From an uncultured Collinsella sp. (GTDB lineage: Bacteria > Actinomycetota > Coriobacteriia > Coriobacteriales > Coriobacteriaceae), in the NCBI GenBank assembly GCA_900549185.1, contig URNM01000058.1, forward strand, positions 1 to 12,142: DNA of 12,142 bases. Reading direction: 5' to 3'. The translations under genes and the position numbers were made by a program. Numbering within the stretch: the stretch's first letter is position 1; each line of letters opens with the position of its first letter. Of the stretch, positions 6,288 through 12,142 are shown in pieces. Below the pieces are notes generated by a model. That model saw only the letters and a list, made by a program, of their open reading frames with translations, ran no database searches and was not told where the DNA came from.

Positions 6288-7433
6288 CTAGAGCACCTCC
6301 GTGTAGCTGCCAAAGTAGGTGAAGCTCTCGCACACGTCGTCAATCGAGTCGAGCAGGTCGTCGAGCGCCTTGCTGCCAAAGGGGCAGTCCAGGTCAAAGT
6401 AGAACATAAACTCAAAGTCGCGACCGGGGATGGGGCGGCTCTCCAGCTTGATGAGGTTGATGTTGAGCGCATAGAAGCGCTCGAGTACGCGATAAAGGGC
6501 GCCCGGTTCGTTGGCCGTGGTGATCATGAGCGAGGTACGGTTGGCGCCGGGGTAGACGCGCGGCTCGCGGCTGATGACGACAAAGCGCGTGTAGTTGTTG
6601 TCGGAGTCCTGGATGTTGGGCTCCAGTACCTCCAAGCCGTAGTGCGCCGCACAGCTGCGCGAGGCGATAGCGGCGACGTCGGTGCGCTCGGAGTTGGCGA
6701 CCATCTCGGCCGACATGGCGGTGTTGGGGTGTTTGGTGGCATGCAGGCCGTGGCCCTCGATAAAGCCGGCGCACTGGGCAATGGCTTGGCCGTGGCTGTA
6801 GACCTCGCGCACGTCGGCGAGTTTGGTGTCGGGCTTGACGAGCAAGTTGTGGTCGATCTTGAGGCGAAGCGAGCGCACGATGTGGAAGTCGAACTGGGCG
6901 AGCAGGTCGTAGACGGCGTTGACCGAGCCGGCGGTGGAGTTCTCGATGGGCAGCACACCAAACTCGCAGAAGCCGTCGCGCACAGCGCGCATAACGCCTT
7001 CGAAGGTCTCGAAAAACGCGATGTCGGGCACGTCGAAGAGCTTGCACGCGGCGATTTGACTGTAAGCGCCCTCAACGCCCTGGCAAGCGACGGTGGCAGT
7101 TTGAGGGAAGGGCGTGTCGGAGGCTGCAGCCGTGGCGTGGGCCTTTTGCGAGACAGTGATGCCCTTGAGTTCGTTGATGTAGCGCTGCTGCTCGGCCTTG
7201 CTCATGCTCATGAGGAGACGGAACAGGGTGATGGTCTGCGCCTCGTAGCGCTCGGGCGCGCGGCTGGCGAGGTTGTTGAGTTTGGAGCGCTCGCGGGCGG
7301 GGTCAAAGACAGCCTTGCCCATCTCGATCTTTGATTTGGCGACCTCGGTGGCAATGTCCATACGCTCGACAAAGCTGTTGAGGAGCGTGGTGTCGATGCC
7401 ATCGATGGTCTGGCGGATGTCAGCAAGGTCCAT
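6288..7433 (-). CDS. pheA: Bifunctional chorismate mutase / prephenate dehydratase with ACT domain (P-protein)
   Basis: A 381-residue protein in three parts. Residues about 1-88 are an AroQ-type chorismate mutase (IRQTIDGIDTTLL, then the helix around FDPARER). About 110-290 are prephenate dehydratase, including CQGVEGAYS, GVLPIENSTAGSV, and NNYTRF (279-284) with catalytic Thr282. About 300-381 are an ACT regulatory domain with NEPGALY and ESRP (331-334), the sites that bind phenylalanine in this family. It converts chorismate to prephenate and then phenylpyruvate and is expected to be feedback-inhibited by phenylalanine. ATG 7433 is chosen because AAAGGGG lies 5 bases upstream and the mutase helix starts there; an in-frame GTG at 7448 would add five residues. 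It follows a 136-base gap after aroC that contains a long hairpin. Confidence 0.94.
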   Translation of the reverse strand: MDLADIRQTIDGIDTTLLNSFVERMDIATEVAKSKIEMGKAVFDPARERSKLNNLASRAPERYEAQTITLFRLLMSMSKAEQQRYINELKGITVSQKAHATAAASDTPFPQTATVACQGVEGAYSQIAACKLFDVPDIAFFETFEGVMRAVRDGFCEFGVLPIENSTAGSVNAVYDLLAQFDFHIVRSLRLKIDHNLLVKPDTKLADVREVYSHGQAIAQCAGFIEGHGLHATKHPNTAMSAEMVANSERTDVAAIASRSCAAHYGLEVLEPNIQDSDNNYTRFVVISREPRVYPGANRTSLMITTANEPGALYRVLERFYALNINLIKLESRPIPGRDFEFMFYFDLDCPFGSKALDDLLDSIDDVCESFTYFGSYTEVL

Positions 7434-7454
7434 AGGAACCCCTTTCACGTGTCG

Positions 7455-7530
7455 GTGATTTTTCTGGGACGGGGATTATAAAATCATTAGGTACACAATG
7501 ATTTTTTAATCCCCGTCCCAGAAAAATCAC
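7455..7530. repeat. Long hairpin repeat (24-bp perfect outer stem, 9-bp inner stem) between aroC and pheA
   Basis: Bases 7455-7478 are the exact reverse complement of 7507-7530. Inside them, after one T/T mismatch, AAAATCATT (7480-7488) pairs with AATGATTTT (7497-7505) around the 8-base loop AGGTACAC. Pairing can extend a little outside through C7453-G7532 and wobble pairs. The outer arm carries TGGGACGGGG. This near-perfect 76-base palindrome starts 21 bases upstream of the pheA ATG. It may be a mobile miniature repeat, a terminator or a messenger-processing site. No coding frame or transposase is present. Confidence 0.88.
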
Positions 7531-7540
7531 TGGGTGGGCG

Positions 7541-7562
7541 TGGGGGCCGGAGTTGGCCCCCA
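7541..7562. repeat. GC-rich hairpin just after aroC
   Basis: TGGGGGCC (7541-7548) and GGCCCCCA (7555-7562) form an 8-bp perfect stem with a 6-base loop, 7 bases after the aroC stop codon. On the minus strand it lacks a following T-run, so it is not a standard intrinsic terminator alone. It may act with the long hairpin downstream or protect the messenger 3' end. Confidence 0.6.
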
Positions 7563-7569
7563 GAGATTT

Positions 7570-8667
7570 TTAGAGCTGGGCGGCGTCCTCTAGGAGAGCG
7601 TCCCAAATTGCGAGCGCCGCGGCTGCTTCGGCTACGGGGACGGCTCGGGGGACGATGCAGGGATCGTGACGACCGTGGACCGAGAGCTCGGCATTTCCCA
7701 TGGCGTCCATGTCTACGGTCTGCTGCTCGCGGCCAATAGAGGGCGTCGGCTTTACGGCCATGCGCCACATGACGGGCGCGCCGGTCGAAATACCGCCCAG
7801 GATGCCGCCGGCGTTATTGGACTCGACCTCGATCTCGCCGGTCTCGGCGTCGATGCGATACGGGTCGTTGTTCTCGCTGCCGCGCATGGCGGCCACGGCA
7901 AAGCCCATGCCAAACTCCACGCCCTTTACGGCGGGAATGCCAAACGCGATTTGCGCGATGCGGTTCTCGATGCCGTCGAACATGGGGTCGCCGATGCCCG
8001 CGGGAAGCCCGTAAATACCGCACTCCACGATGCCGCCGATGCTGTCGAGTTCGTCGCGCGCGGCCAGAATCTCCTCGCGCATACGGCCGGCTGCGGCGGC
8101 GTCAATGCACGGCAGATCGTTCGTAAGGATCGCCTTGCGGTCGGCCTCACGATAGACCATATCGTCCATCGGCAGGTCGGAGATGCCGCCGATCTGCGCG
8201 ACGTGCGCCATGACCTGAATGCCGCGGGCCTCGAGCGCCTGCAGCGCGATCCCGCCGGCGATGCATAGAGGGGCCGTCAGACGGCCGGAGAAGTGCCCGC
8301 CGCCGGCGACGTCGTGCATGTTGTGGTACTTCACACGCGCCGGAAAGTCTGCGTGCCCGGGGCGGGGTTTGCGGCGCAGCTCGGAGTAATCCTTGGAGCG
8401 CGTGTTGGTGTTCTCGATAATCGCGGCGATGGGCGCGCCGGTGGTATGTCCATCAACCACACCGGCGATGATATGCGCGGCGTCGGCCTCGCGGCGTTTG
8501 GTCGCGGTCTCGTTGCGACCGGGGGCGCGACGGTCGAGGAAGGCCTGCAGCTTCTCCTGGTCCACGGCGATGCCCGCCGGGATGCCATCGAGCGAGCAGC
8601 CGATAGCGGGGGAGTGCGATTGGCCGAAGATGCTTAAGTGCAAGACGTTGCCAAAGGTCGAGGACAT
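7570..8667 (-). CDS. aroC: Chorismate synthase (aroC)
   Basis: A 365-residue flavin-dependent enzyme that eliminates phosphate from EPSP to give chorismate, the last common step. The first signature is FGQSHSPAIG (14-23, His18) where many homologues have GESHG. Also seen are RKPRPGHAD, GGGHFSGRLTA, EFGMGF, NNAGGILGGISTG and HDPCIVPRAVPV near the C-terminus. Length is normal for the family. The start is ATG 8667, because a perfect AGGAGG (8674-8679) is 6 bases upstream and the conserved STFGN begins there; a longer frame to 8700 only runs back into aroA. The aroA stop is one base before this start, so the pair is likely translationally coupled. A reduced-FMN supply is needed, and no flavin reductase is nearby. 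Confidence 0.96.
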   Translation of the reverse strand: MSSTFGNVLHLSIFGQSHSPAIGCSLDGIPAGIAVDQEKLQAFLDRRAPGRNETATKRREADAAHIIAGVVDGHTTGAPIAAIIENTNTRSKDYSELRRKPRPGHADFPARVKYHNMHDVAGGGHFSGRLTAPLCIAGGIALQALEARGIQVMAHVAQIGGISDLPMDDMVYREADRKAILTNDLPCIDAAAAGRMREEILAARDELDSIGGIVECGIYGLPAGIGDPMFDGIENRIAQIAFGIPAVKGVEFGMGFAVAAMRGSENNDPYRIDAETGEIEVESNNAGGILGGISTGAPVMWRMAVKPTPSIGREQQTVDMDAMGNAELSVHGRHDPCIVPRAVPVAEAAAALAIWDALLEDAAQL

Positions 8668-8668
8668 G

Positions 8669-9988
8669 CTATTCCTCCTCGAGCGTGACCTTGCCGCCAA
8701 GCAGGCGGTAGTGGTCGAAGAAATCGGGATAGGACTTGTTGACGGCCTCGGCGCCGTGGATCACGACCTCGCCGGTGGCGCGGCTCGCGGCGATGGCGGC
8801 CATCATGGCGATGCGGTGGTCGTTGTGCGAATCGACCTCACCGCCGGTGAAGGCATCGACACCCTTGATGATGAGGTCGTCGCCGGCAATACGCACCTGC
8901 GCGCCCAGCGCGGTGAGCTCGCGGGTGGTGGTGACCAGGCGGTCGGATTCCTTGATGCGCAGACGGGCGCAATCGCGGATAAAGGTGCGGCCCTGTGCCA
9001 GCGAGGCCACGGCCGAGATAACGGGCACCAGGTCGGGAATGTCGTGGGCGCTCATCTCAAAGCCAGCGAGCTTGTCGGACTGCACAGTGGCGGCGTTGGT
9101 GGAACGTACGATGCGGGCGCCAAAGCGCGAAAGCGCGGCAAGCACGTTGCGGTCGCCCTGTGCGGAGCTCAGGGACACACCCTCGACGGTGATGGGGTCG
9201 GTGCCGATGGCGCCGGCGCACAGCCAAAAGGCGGCGTTGGACCAGTCGCCCTCGACGGCTACGCTGCCGGGCGTGCGGTACGAGCCGCTGCTCACGCGGA
9301 AGTTCGTGACTTCGGGCTGGCCGTCCTTGGCCGGAATACGTTCGACGTTGACCTCGACGCCAAAGGCCTTCATGGCCTGGATCGTCAGGTTGATGTAGGG
9401 GCGGCTCTCAATGAGGCCGGTCACCTGCACGCAGGAGGGCTGGGCCAGCAGCGGGGCTGCCAGCAGCAGGCCCGAGATGTACTGCGAGCTTACGTTGCCC
9501 GGCAGCACAAAGGTGCCCGGGCGCATGCGGCCGCTCGTCTTGAGCGGAAAGCCGCCCAGACCCTGCAGGTCGCAGCCGGCGGCGATAATCTCGTCCGAGA
9601 GCGGGGACAGCGGGCGGGCGCCCAAGCGTCCCTGACCCACAAAAGTTGCTTCTGCGCCCAGCGCGCAGGCGACGGGCAACATAAAGCGGAGCGTGGAGCC
9701 GCTTTCGCCGCAGTCAAGCGTGCCGCCGGCAAGTGCCTTGAGCAGGCCAAACTCAATACTCTTCATGGTGGGGTGGACCTGGAAGCCATCCTCGACGGTC
9801 TCGATGCGAGCGCCCAGTGCCGTAAGGCAACGCACCGTAGCCTCGATGTCGGCGCAGGTGGTGTTGCAGGTAACGTGCGTCTCGCCGTTGGCAAGCGCGG
9901 CGCAGATGATCAGGCGATGCGCCATCGACTTGGACGCGATGGCGGGAACGGTGCCCTTAAGCGGGGACGGGGTGATGCGGGCTAGCAT
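8669..9988 (-). CDS. aroA: 3-Phosphoshikimate 1-carboxyvinyltransferase (EPSP synthase, aroA)
   Basis: A 439-residue enzyme that joins shikimate-3-phosphate and phosphoenolpyruvate to make EPSP, the target step of glyphosate. Visible motifs are IASKSMAHR (17-25; Lys20, Ser21, Arg25 for substrate contacts), CGESGSTLRF at the phosphoenolpyruvate/glyphosate loop, SSQYISGLLLAAPLL, the catalytic Asp region DIPDLVPVI, RIKESDRL and NDHRIAM. The loop corresponds to GNAGTAMRP of E. coli, so the Thr97 and Pro101 equivalents are Ser and Phe. That places it outside the classical class I form. ATG 9988 is chosen because MLARITPSPLKG is the expected family N-terminus; the frame stays open to 10231 only through aroB. 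It overlaps the aroB stop by 7 bases, with AAGGGAG about 10 bases upstream, indicating coupling. Confidence 0.95.
   Translation of the reverse strand: MLARITPSPLKGTVPAIASKSMAHRLIICAALANGETHVTCNTTCADIEATVRCLTALGARIETVEDGFQVHPTMKSIEFGLLKALAGGTLDCGESGSTLRFMLPVACALGAEATFVGQGRLGARPLSPLSDEIIAAGCDLQGLGGFPLKTSGRMRPGTFVLPGNVSSQYISGLLLAAPLLAQPSCVQVTGLIESRPYINLTIQAMKAFGVEVNVERIPAKDGQPEVTNFRVSSGSYRTPGSVAVEGDWSNAAFWLCAGAIGTDPITVEGVSLSSAQGDRNVLAALSRFGARIVRSTNAATVQSDKLAGFEMSAHDIPDLVPVISAVASLAQGRTFIRDCARLRIKESDRLVTTTRELTALGAQVRIAGDDLIIKGVDAFTGGEVDSHNDHRIAMMAAIAASRATGEVVIHGAEAVNKSYPDFFDHYRLLGGKVTLEEE
8674..8679 (-). promoter_or_regulatory. Ribosome binding site of aroC inside the end of aroA
   Basis: A perfect AGGAGG on the minus strand, 6 bases from ATG 8667. 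It lies within the last codons of aroA and fixes the aroC start. Confidence 0.8.
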
Positions 9989-11088
9989 GCGAATGCGTCT
10001 CCCTTCTGGCCGAGGCCCTCGGCAATGAGTTCGTGGAAAGTGGAAAGCGGCGTGCGGTCGATGCTGCAGCGGCCGATGCCGTGCGGAATCACCAGGTCGA
10101 TGGTGTCGCCCGCGCGCTTCTTGTCGTGGAGCGCCTCGGCAAAAACGGCATCGGCATCTAGGTCGCAGCGGGTCTTGAGGCCATGGCGGGCGCAGAGCTC
10201 CTCGATACGACCGGGCAGTGCAGCATCGCAAATGCCGTGCAGGGCCGCGGCACGCGTGATGATGCCCATGCCGATCGACACGCAGTTGCCGTGTCCGAGC
10301 TCAAAGTGCTCGCAGGCCTCGACGGCGTGTCCGGCGCTGTGTCCAAAGTTGAGGAGCTTGCGCTGGTTGGTTTCGCGCTCGTCGGCAACGACCACGGCGC
10401 GCTTGATGTCGATATTGCGGGCGATGATGAGTGCTACGCGGGCCACATCGCGGTTGAGCAGCTCCAGCGTGAGCGGGGTCTTCTCCAGCTCGGCGAAAAG
10501 CTCGGGGTCGGCGATCACGGCGTGCTTGACGACCTCGCCGCAGCCGTCGGCGAACTGCTCGGGCGTGAGGGTGGCCAGGCACCCCACGTCGGCGATAACC
10601 ACGCTCGGCTGCCAAAAGGCGCCGGCCAAGTTCTTGCCGGCAGCCAGGTCGATGGCGGTCTTGCCGCCCACCGACGAATCCACCATGGCGAGCAGACTCG
10701 TGGGGATCTGCACAAACTTACAGCCGCGCATGTAGGTGGCGGCCACAAAGCCCGCCACGTCGCCCACGACGCCGCCGCCGAGTGCCACGATCACGTCGGA
10801 GCGCGAAAGCTCGTGCTCGGCCACAAACTCCAAAATGGCAACATAGGTTTCGGCGCGCTTATGGGCCTCGCCGGCCTCGAAGGTGCAGATGCTTACCTCG
10901 TAGCCAGACGCCTCCAGGCTCTGCTTAACGGGCATCTGGTAGAGCGGGCCCACGTTGGTGTCCGTTACGATGACGGCCTTGGTGCCGCCGGCAGTGGCGC
11001 GCACAAGCGGTCCCGCCTGCTCCAGCAAAAACGTGCCAACATGCACTTGGTAGGGGCGTGCAGTGTCGATATCGATGGTAATCGCCAT
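9982..11088 (-). CDS. aroB: 3-Dehydroquinate synthase (aroB)
   Basis: A 368-residue NAD- and metal-dependent cyclase that turns DAHP into 3-dehydroquinate, the second pathway step. Motifs are the NAD-binding GGGVVGDVAGFVA (104-116), IPTSLLAMVDSS then GGKTAID (141-147), KNLAGAFWQP, and the three metal ligands Glu185 (GCGEVVKHA), His250 (FGHSAGHAVE) and His266 (GHGNCVSIGM). Length is typical. The ATG at 11088 has AAGGA (11098-11102) 9 bases upstream. It follows tyrA by 36 bases and overlaps aroA by 7. Its C-terminal tail (QKGDAFAC) is encoded where the aroA start lies. Confidence 0.96.
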   Translation of the reverse strand: MAITIDIDTARPYQVHVGTFLLEQAGPLVRATAGGTKAVIVTDTNVGPLYQMPVKQSLEASGYEVSICTFEAGEAHKRAETYVAILEFVAEHELSRSDVIVALGGGVVGDVAGFVAATYMRGCKFVQIPTSLLAMVDSSVGGKTAIDLAAGKNLAGAFWQPSVVIADVGCLATLTPEQFADGCGEVVKHAVIADPELFAELEKTPLTLELLNRDVARVALIIARNIDIKRAVVVADERETNQRKLLNFGHSAGHAVEACEHFELGHGNCVSIGMGIITRAAALHGICDAALPGRIEELCARHGLKTRCDLDADAVFAEALHDKKRAGDTIDLVIPHGIGRCSIDRTPLSTFHELIAEGLGQKGDAFAC

Positions 11089-11124
11089 AAGCTTCGGTCC
11101 TTTCGACCTGGCGTGATAGGTGGT

Positions 11125-12039
11125 CTAGTGGGAGGCCTCGTCGTCGAGTGCGCGCTTAATGCGGTCGCCCTCGGCAAGGAGATTCTCCAGATAGCGCTGG
11201 TCGCGGTCCTTGAGCGCACGGCTGTAGGCGCCGAGCGACTCGATTAGATGGTCGATCTCGAAGGCGAGCGCGTCGGCGTCGTCGATCATGAGCTCGGACC
11301 ACATTTGCGGGTTGAGGTGCGCCACGCGGGTGAGATCGCGGTAGCTACCGGCCGAAAAGCCGTGGTGGACCTGGGCGGTCGGGCTCTTTACGTAGGCGTT
11401 GGACACCACGTGCGCAAGCTGGCTCGTAAAGGCGATGACGCGGTCGTGCTCGGCGGCGCTGGTCACGCTGAACTTGCCAAAGCCCAAGGGGCGCACCATC
11501 TCGCGCACCTGGCCCAAAAGCTCCAGTTTGAGCGCATCGTCCACCGCGGGCGGCACGAGCACGAGTGGCGCGCCCTGGAACAGGTCGGCGCGGGAGTGCG
11601 CATAGCCCGAGTACTGCGTGCCCGCCATGGGGTGCGCGCCCACAAAGTAAAAGCCGTGCTCGCGGGCAAGCTCAAAGGCGCGTTCGCACACGATGCCCTT
11701 GACGCCCACCGTGTCGATCACCACGGGACCCATGATGGCCTCGGTATCGGTGGCGTCGGCGAGTGCCTGGGCATGCGCCTCGAGCCACTCGATGCATGCC
11801 TCGGGATAGCAGGCAAGGACGATGATGTCGCATTCGCCGAGTGTCTTGTCGTTGAGCTCTCCGGCGACAGTGCCCATGCTGGCGGCCGTCATGACATCGT
11901 CATCGGGGTCCCAGGCCAGCACGCGGACGCCCGCCTGCGCATAGCCGCGGGCAAAACTGCCGCCGATGAGACCAAGGCCGACGATGCCGGCGCACTTAGG
12001 GCCGCCCTGGTTAACGCGCGCGTTTCTCACCGTACCCAT
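11125..12039 (-). CDS. tyrA: Prephenate dehydrogenase (tyrA), single-domain
   Basis: A 304-residue oxidative decarboxylase giving 4-hydroxyphenylpyruvate for tyrosine. The Rossmann loop GLGLIGGS is at 21-28, and AWDPDD places an acidic residue (Asp44) at the end of the second strand, suggesting NAD rather than NADP. GAHPMAG (134-140) carries His136, the family's catalytic histidine. SAAEHDRVIAFTSQLAH and GSYRDLTRVA are conserved further on. No chorismate mutase is fused and no C-terminal ACT domain is seen, so the mutase of pheA probably supplies prephenate to both branches. Arogenate use cannot be excluded. ATG 12039 has GGAG (12046-12049) 6 bases upstream, spanning the stop region of the previous gene, which ends 3 bases before it. 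Confidence 0.94.
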   Translation of the reverse strand: MGTVRNARVNQGGPKCAGIVGLGLIGGSFARGYAQAGVRVLAWDPDDDVMTAASMGTVAGELNDKTLGECDIIVLACYPEACIEWLEAHAQALADATDTEAIMGPVVIDTVGVKGIVCERAFELAREHGFYFVGAHPMAGTQYSGYAHSRADLFQGAPLVLVPPAVDDALKLELLGQVREMVRPLGFGKFSVTSAAEHDRVIAFTSQLAHVVSNAYVKSPTAQVHHGFSAGSYRDLTRVAHLNPQMWSELMIDDADALAFEIDHLIESLGAYSRALKDRDQRYLENLLAEGDRIKRALDDEASH

Positions 12040-12042
12040 GGG

Positions 12043-12099
12043 CTACTCCATGGTCTCTTGGCAGACAACCTCGCGGATGGCTCGGATGCGGCGCATGGT
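12043..12099 (-). CDS. C-terminal fragment of an unidentified upstream gene
   Basis: On the minus strand an open frame runs from the end of real sequence to TAG at 12043-12045, giving about 18 residues ending MRRIRAIREVVCQETME. The stop is 3 bases before the tyrA ATG and the tyrA ribosome site overlaps its last codons, a normal operon junction. The fragment is too short to name; the pathway step missing from the cluster, DAHP synthase, is one candidate but no motif supports it. Its first ATG-like codon is probably internal. Confidence 0.55.
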   Translation of the reverse strand, partial: TMRRIRAIREVVCQETME

Positions 12100-12142
12100 C
12101 TGTCTCTTATACACATCTCCGAGCCCACGAGACACTGAGCGA
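12100..12142 (+). other. Untrimmed Illumina Nextera transposase adapter and index (artefact)
   Basis: Bases 12100-12118 are the 19-base Tn5 mosaic end CTGTCTCTTATACACATCT. Then CCGAGCCCACGAGAC (12119-12133) is the standard Nextera read-2 adapter. ACTGAGCG (12134-12141) sits exactly where the i7 index belongs, and the final A begins the next adapter part. This is library sequence, not genome, and everything from 12100 on should be masked. Confidence 0.98.

Noticed and set aside
5403..7334. A very long plus-strand frame (643 codons) opposite aroEK and pheA
   Set aside because: It is the antisense shadow of GC-rich minus-strand genes whose products carry full conserved motifs. It has low-complexity Val/Ala/Gly/Asp composition, crosses a gene boundary and has no recognisable domain.
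7666..8268. Plus-strand frame of about 200 codons opposite aroC
   Set aside because: Composition is biased and no family features are seen; the chorismate synthase frame explains the region completely.
8668..8700. Upstream extension of aroC to 8700
   Set aside because: The extra residues are Arg/Ser-rich and unlike the family, and a perfect AGGAGG fixes the start at 8667.
9956..9976. GGGGACGGGG-like stretch at the start of aroA resembling the hairpin repeat core
   Set aside because: It encodes the conserved TPSPLKG part of EPSP synthase and has no matching inverted arm, so the resemblance is probably chance.
8393..9985. Long plus-strand frame opposite aroC and aroA
   Set aside because: Antisense shadow again: it runs across two coupled genes, shows no motif and has no ribosome site. 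High GC at third positions removes stop codons from the opposite strand.
9989..10231. N-terminal extension of aroA to 10231
   Set aside because: The extension is a shifted reading of aroB; the conserved EPSP synthase N-terminus starts at 9988.
1..12142. CRISPR array, insertion sequence, phage gene, toxin-antitoxin or other defence system
   Set aside because: No regularly spaced direct repeats, transposase, integrase or defence-related protein motif was seen; every long gene is explained by surface-glycan or aromatic amino acid functions. The Tn5 mosaic end at 12100 is library adapter, not a genomic transposon.

Overview
The window looks like the end of a contig from a fairly high-GC Gram-positive actinobacterium, most likely of the class Coriobacteriia (Collinsella or a close relative). 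That placement is inference from several signs: GC-rich codons, GTG starts behind strong AGGAGG-type ribosome sites, an RmlC-RmlD fusion of the type known in bifidobacteria and coriobacteria, an AroE-AroK fusion, and long intergenic hairpins containing CCTGTCCCC or GGGACGGGG. No rRNA or other marker gene is present to settle it.

Left part (1-4299), cell-surface polysaccharide. A gene cut by the left edge encodes a fused dTDP-4-dehydrorhamnose 3,5-epimerase/reductase (last two steps of dTDP-L-rhamnose synthesis). It converges on a membrane-anchored family 2 glycosyltransferase on the minus strand, with a hairpin terminator between them that could work in both directions. Divergent from the glycosyltransferase is a two-gene ABC-2 exporter (permease, then ATPase) of the Wzm/Wzt or RgpC/RgpD type. 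Together these suggest synthesis and export of a rhamnose-containing glycan. The sugar and the acceptor are not shown by the sequence.

Middle (4300-4534). A tRNA-Arg(UCU) gene with encoded CCA lies on the plus strand, with a candidate promoter before it and an intrinsic terminator after it.

Right part (4535-12099), aromatic amino acid synthesis, all on the minus strand. In transcription order: the tail of an unidentified gene, tyrA, aroB, aroA, aroC, pheA, an aroE-aroK fusion, and aroQ. These give 3-dehydroquinate synthase, dehydroquinase, shikimate dehydrogenase, shikimate kinase, EPSP synthase, chorismate synthase, chorismate mutase/prephenate dehydratase and prephenate dehydrogenase. That is every step from DAHP to phenylpyruvate and 4-hydroxyphenylpyruvate. 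DAHP synthase and the final aminotransferase are not in the window. Most junctions overlap or nearly touch. The only two wide gaps inside the cluster (aroC/pheA and aroEK/aroQ) each hold a long hairpin, which may divide the operon into expression segments.

Right edge (12100-12142). This is not biological sequence. It is an untrimmed Illumina Nextera transposase adapter plus index, so the contig ends artificially and any reading frame running into it is partly false.

I found no convincing undescribed system. The points most worth a second look are the adapter, the placement of the two long hairpins, the two enzyme fusions, and the sharply different codon use of the left-edge gene.
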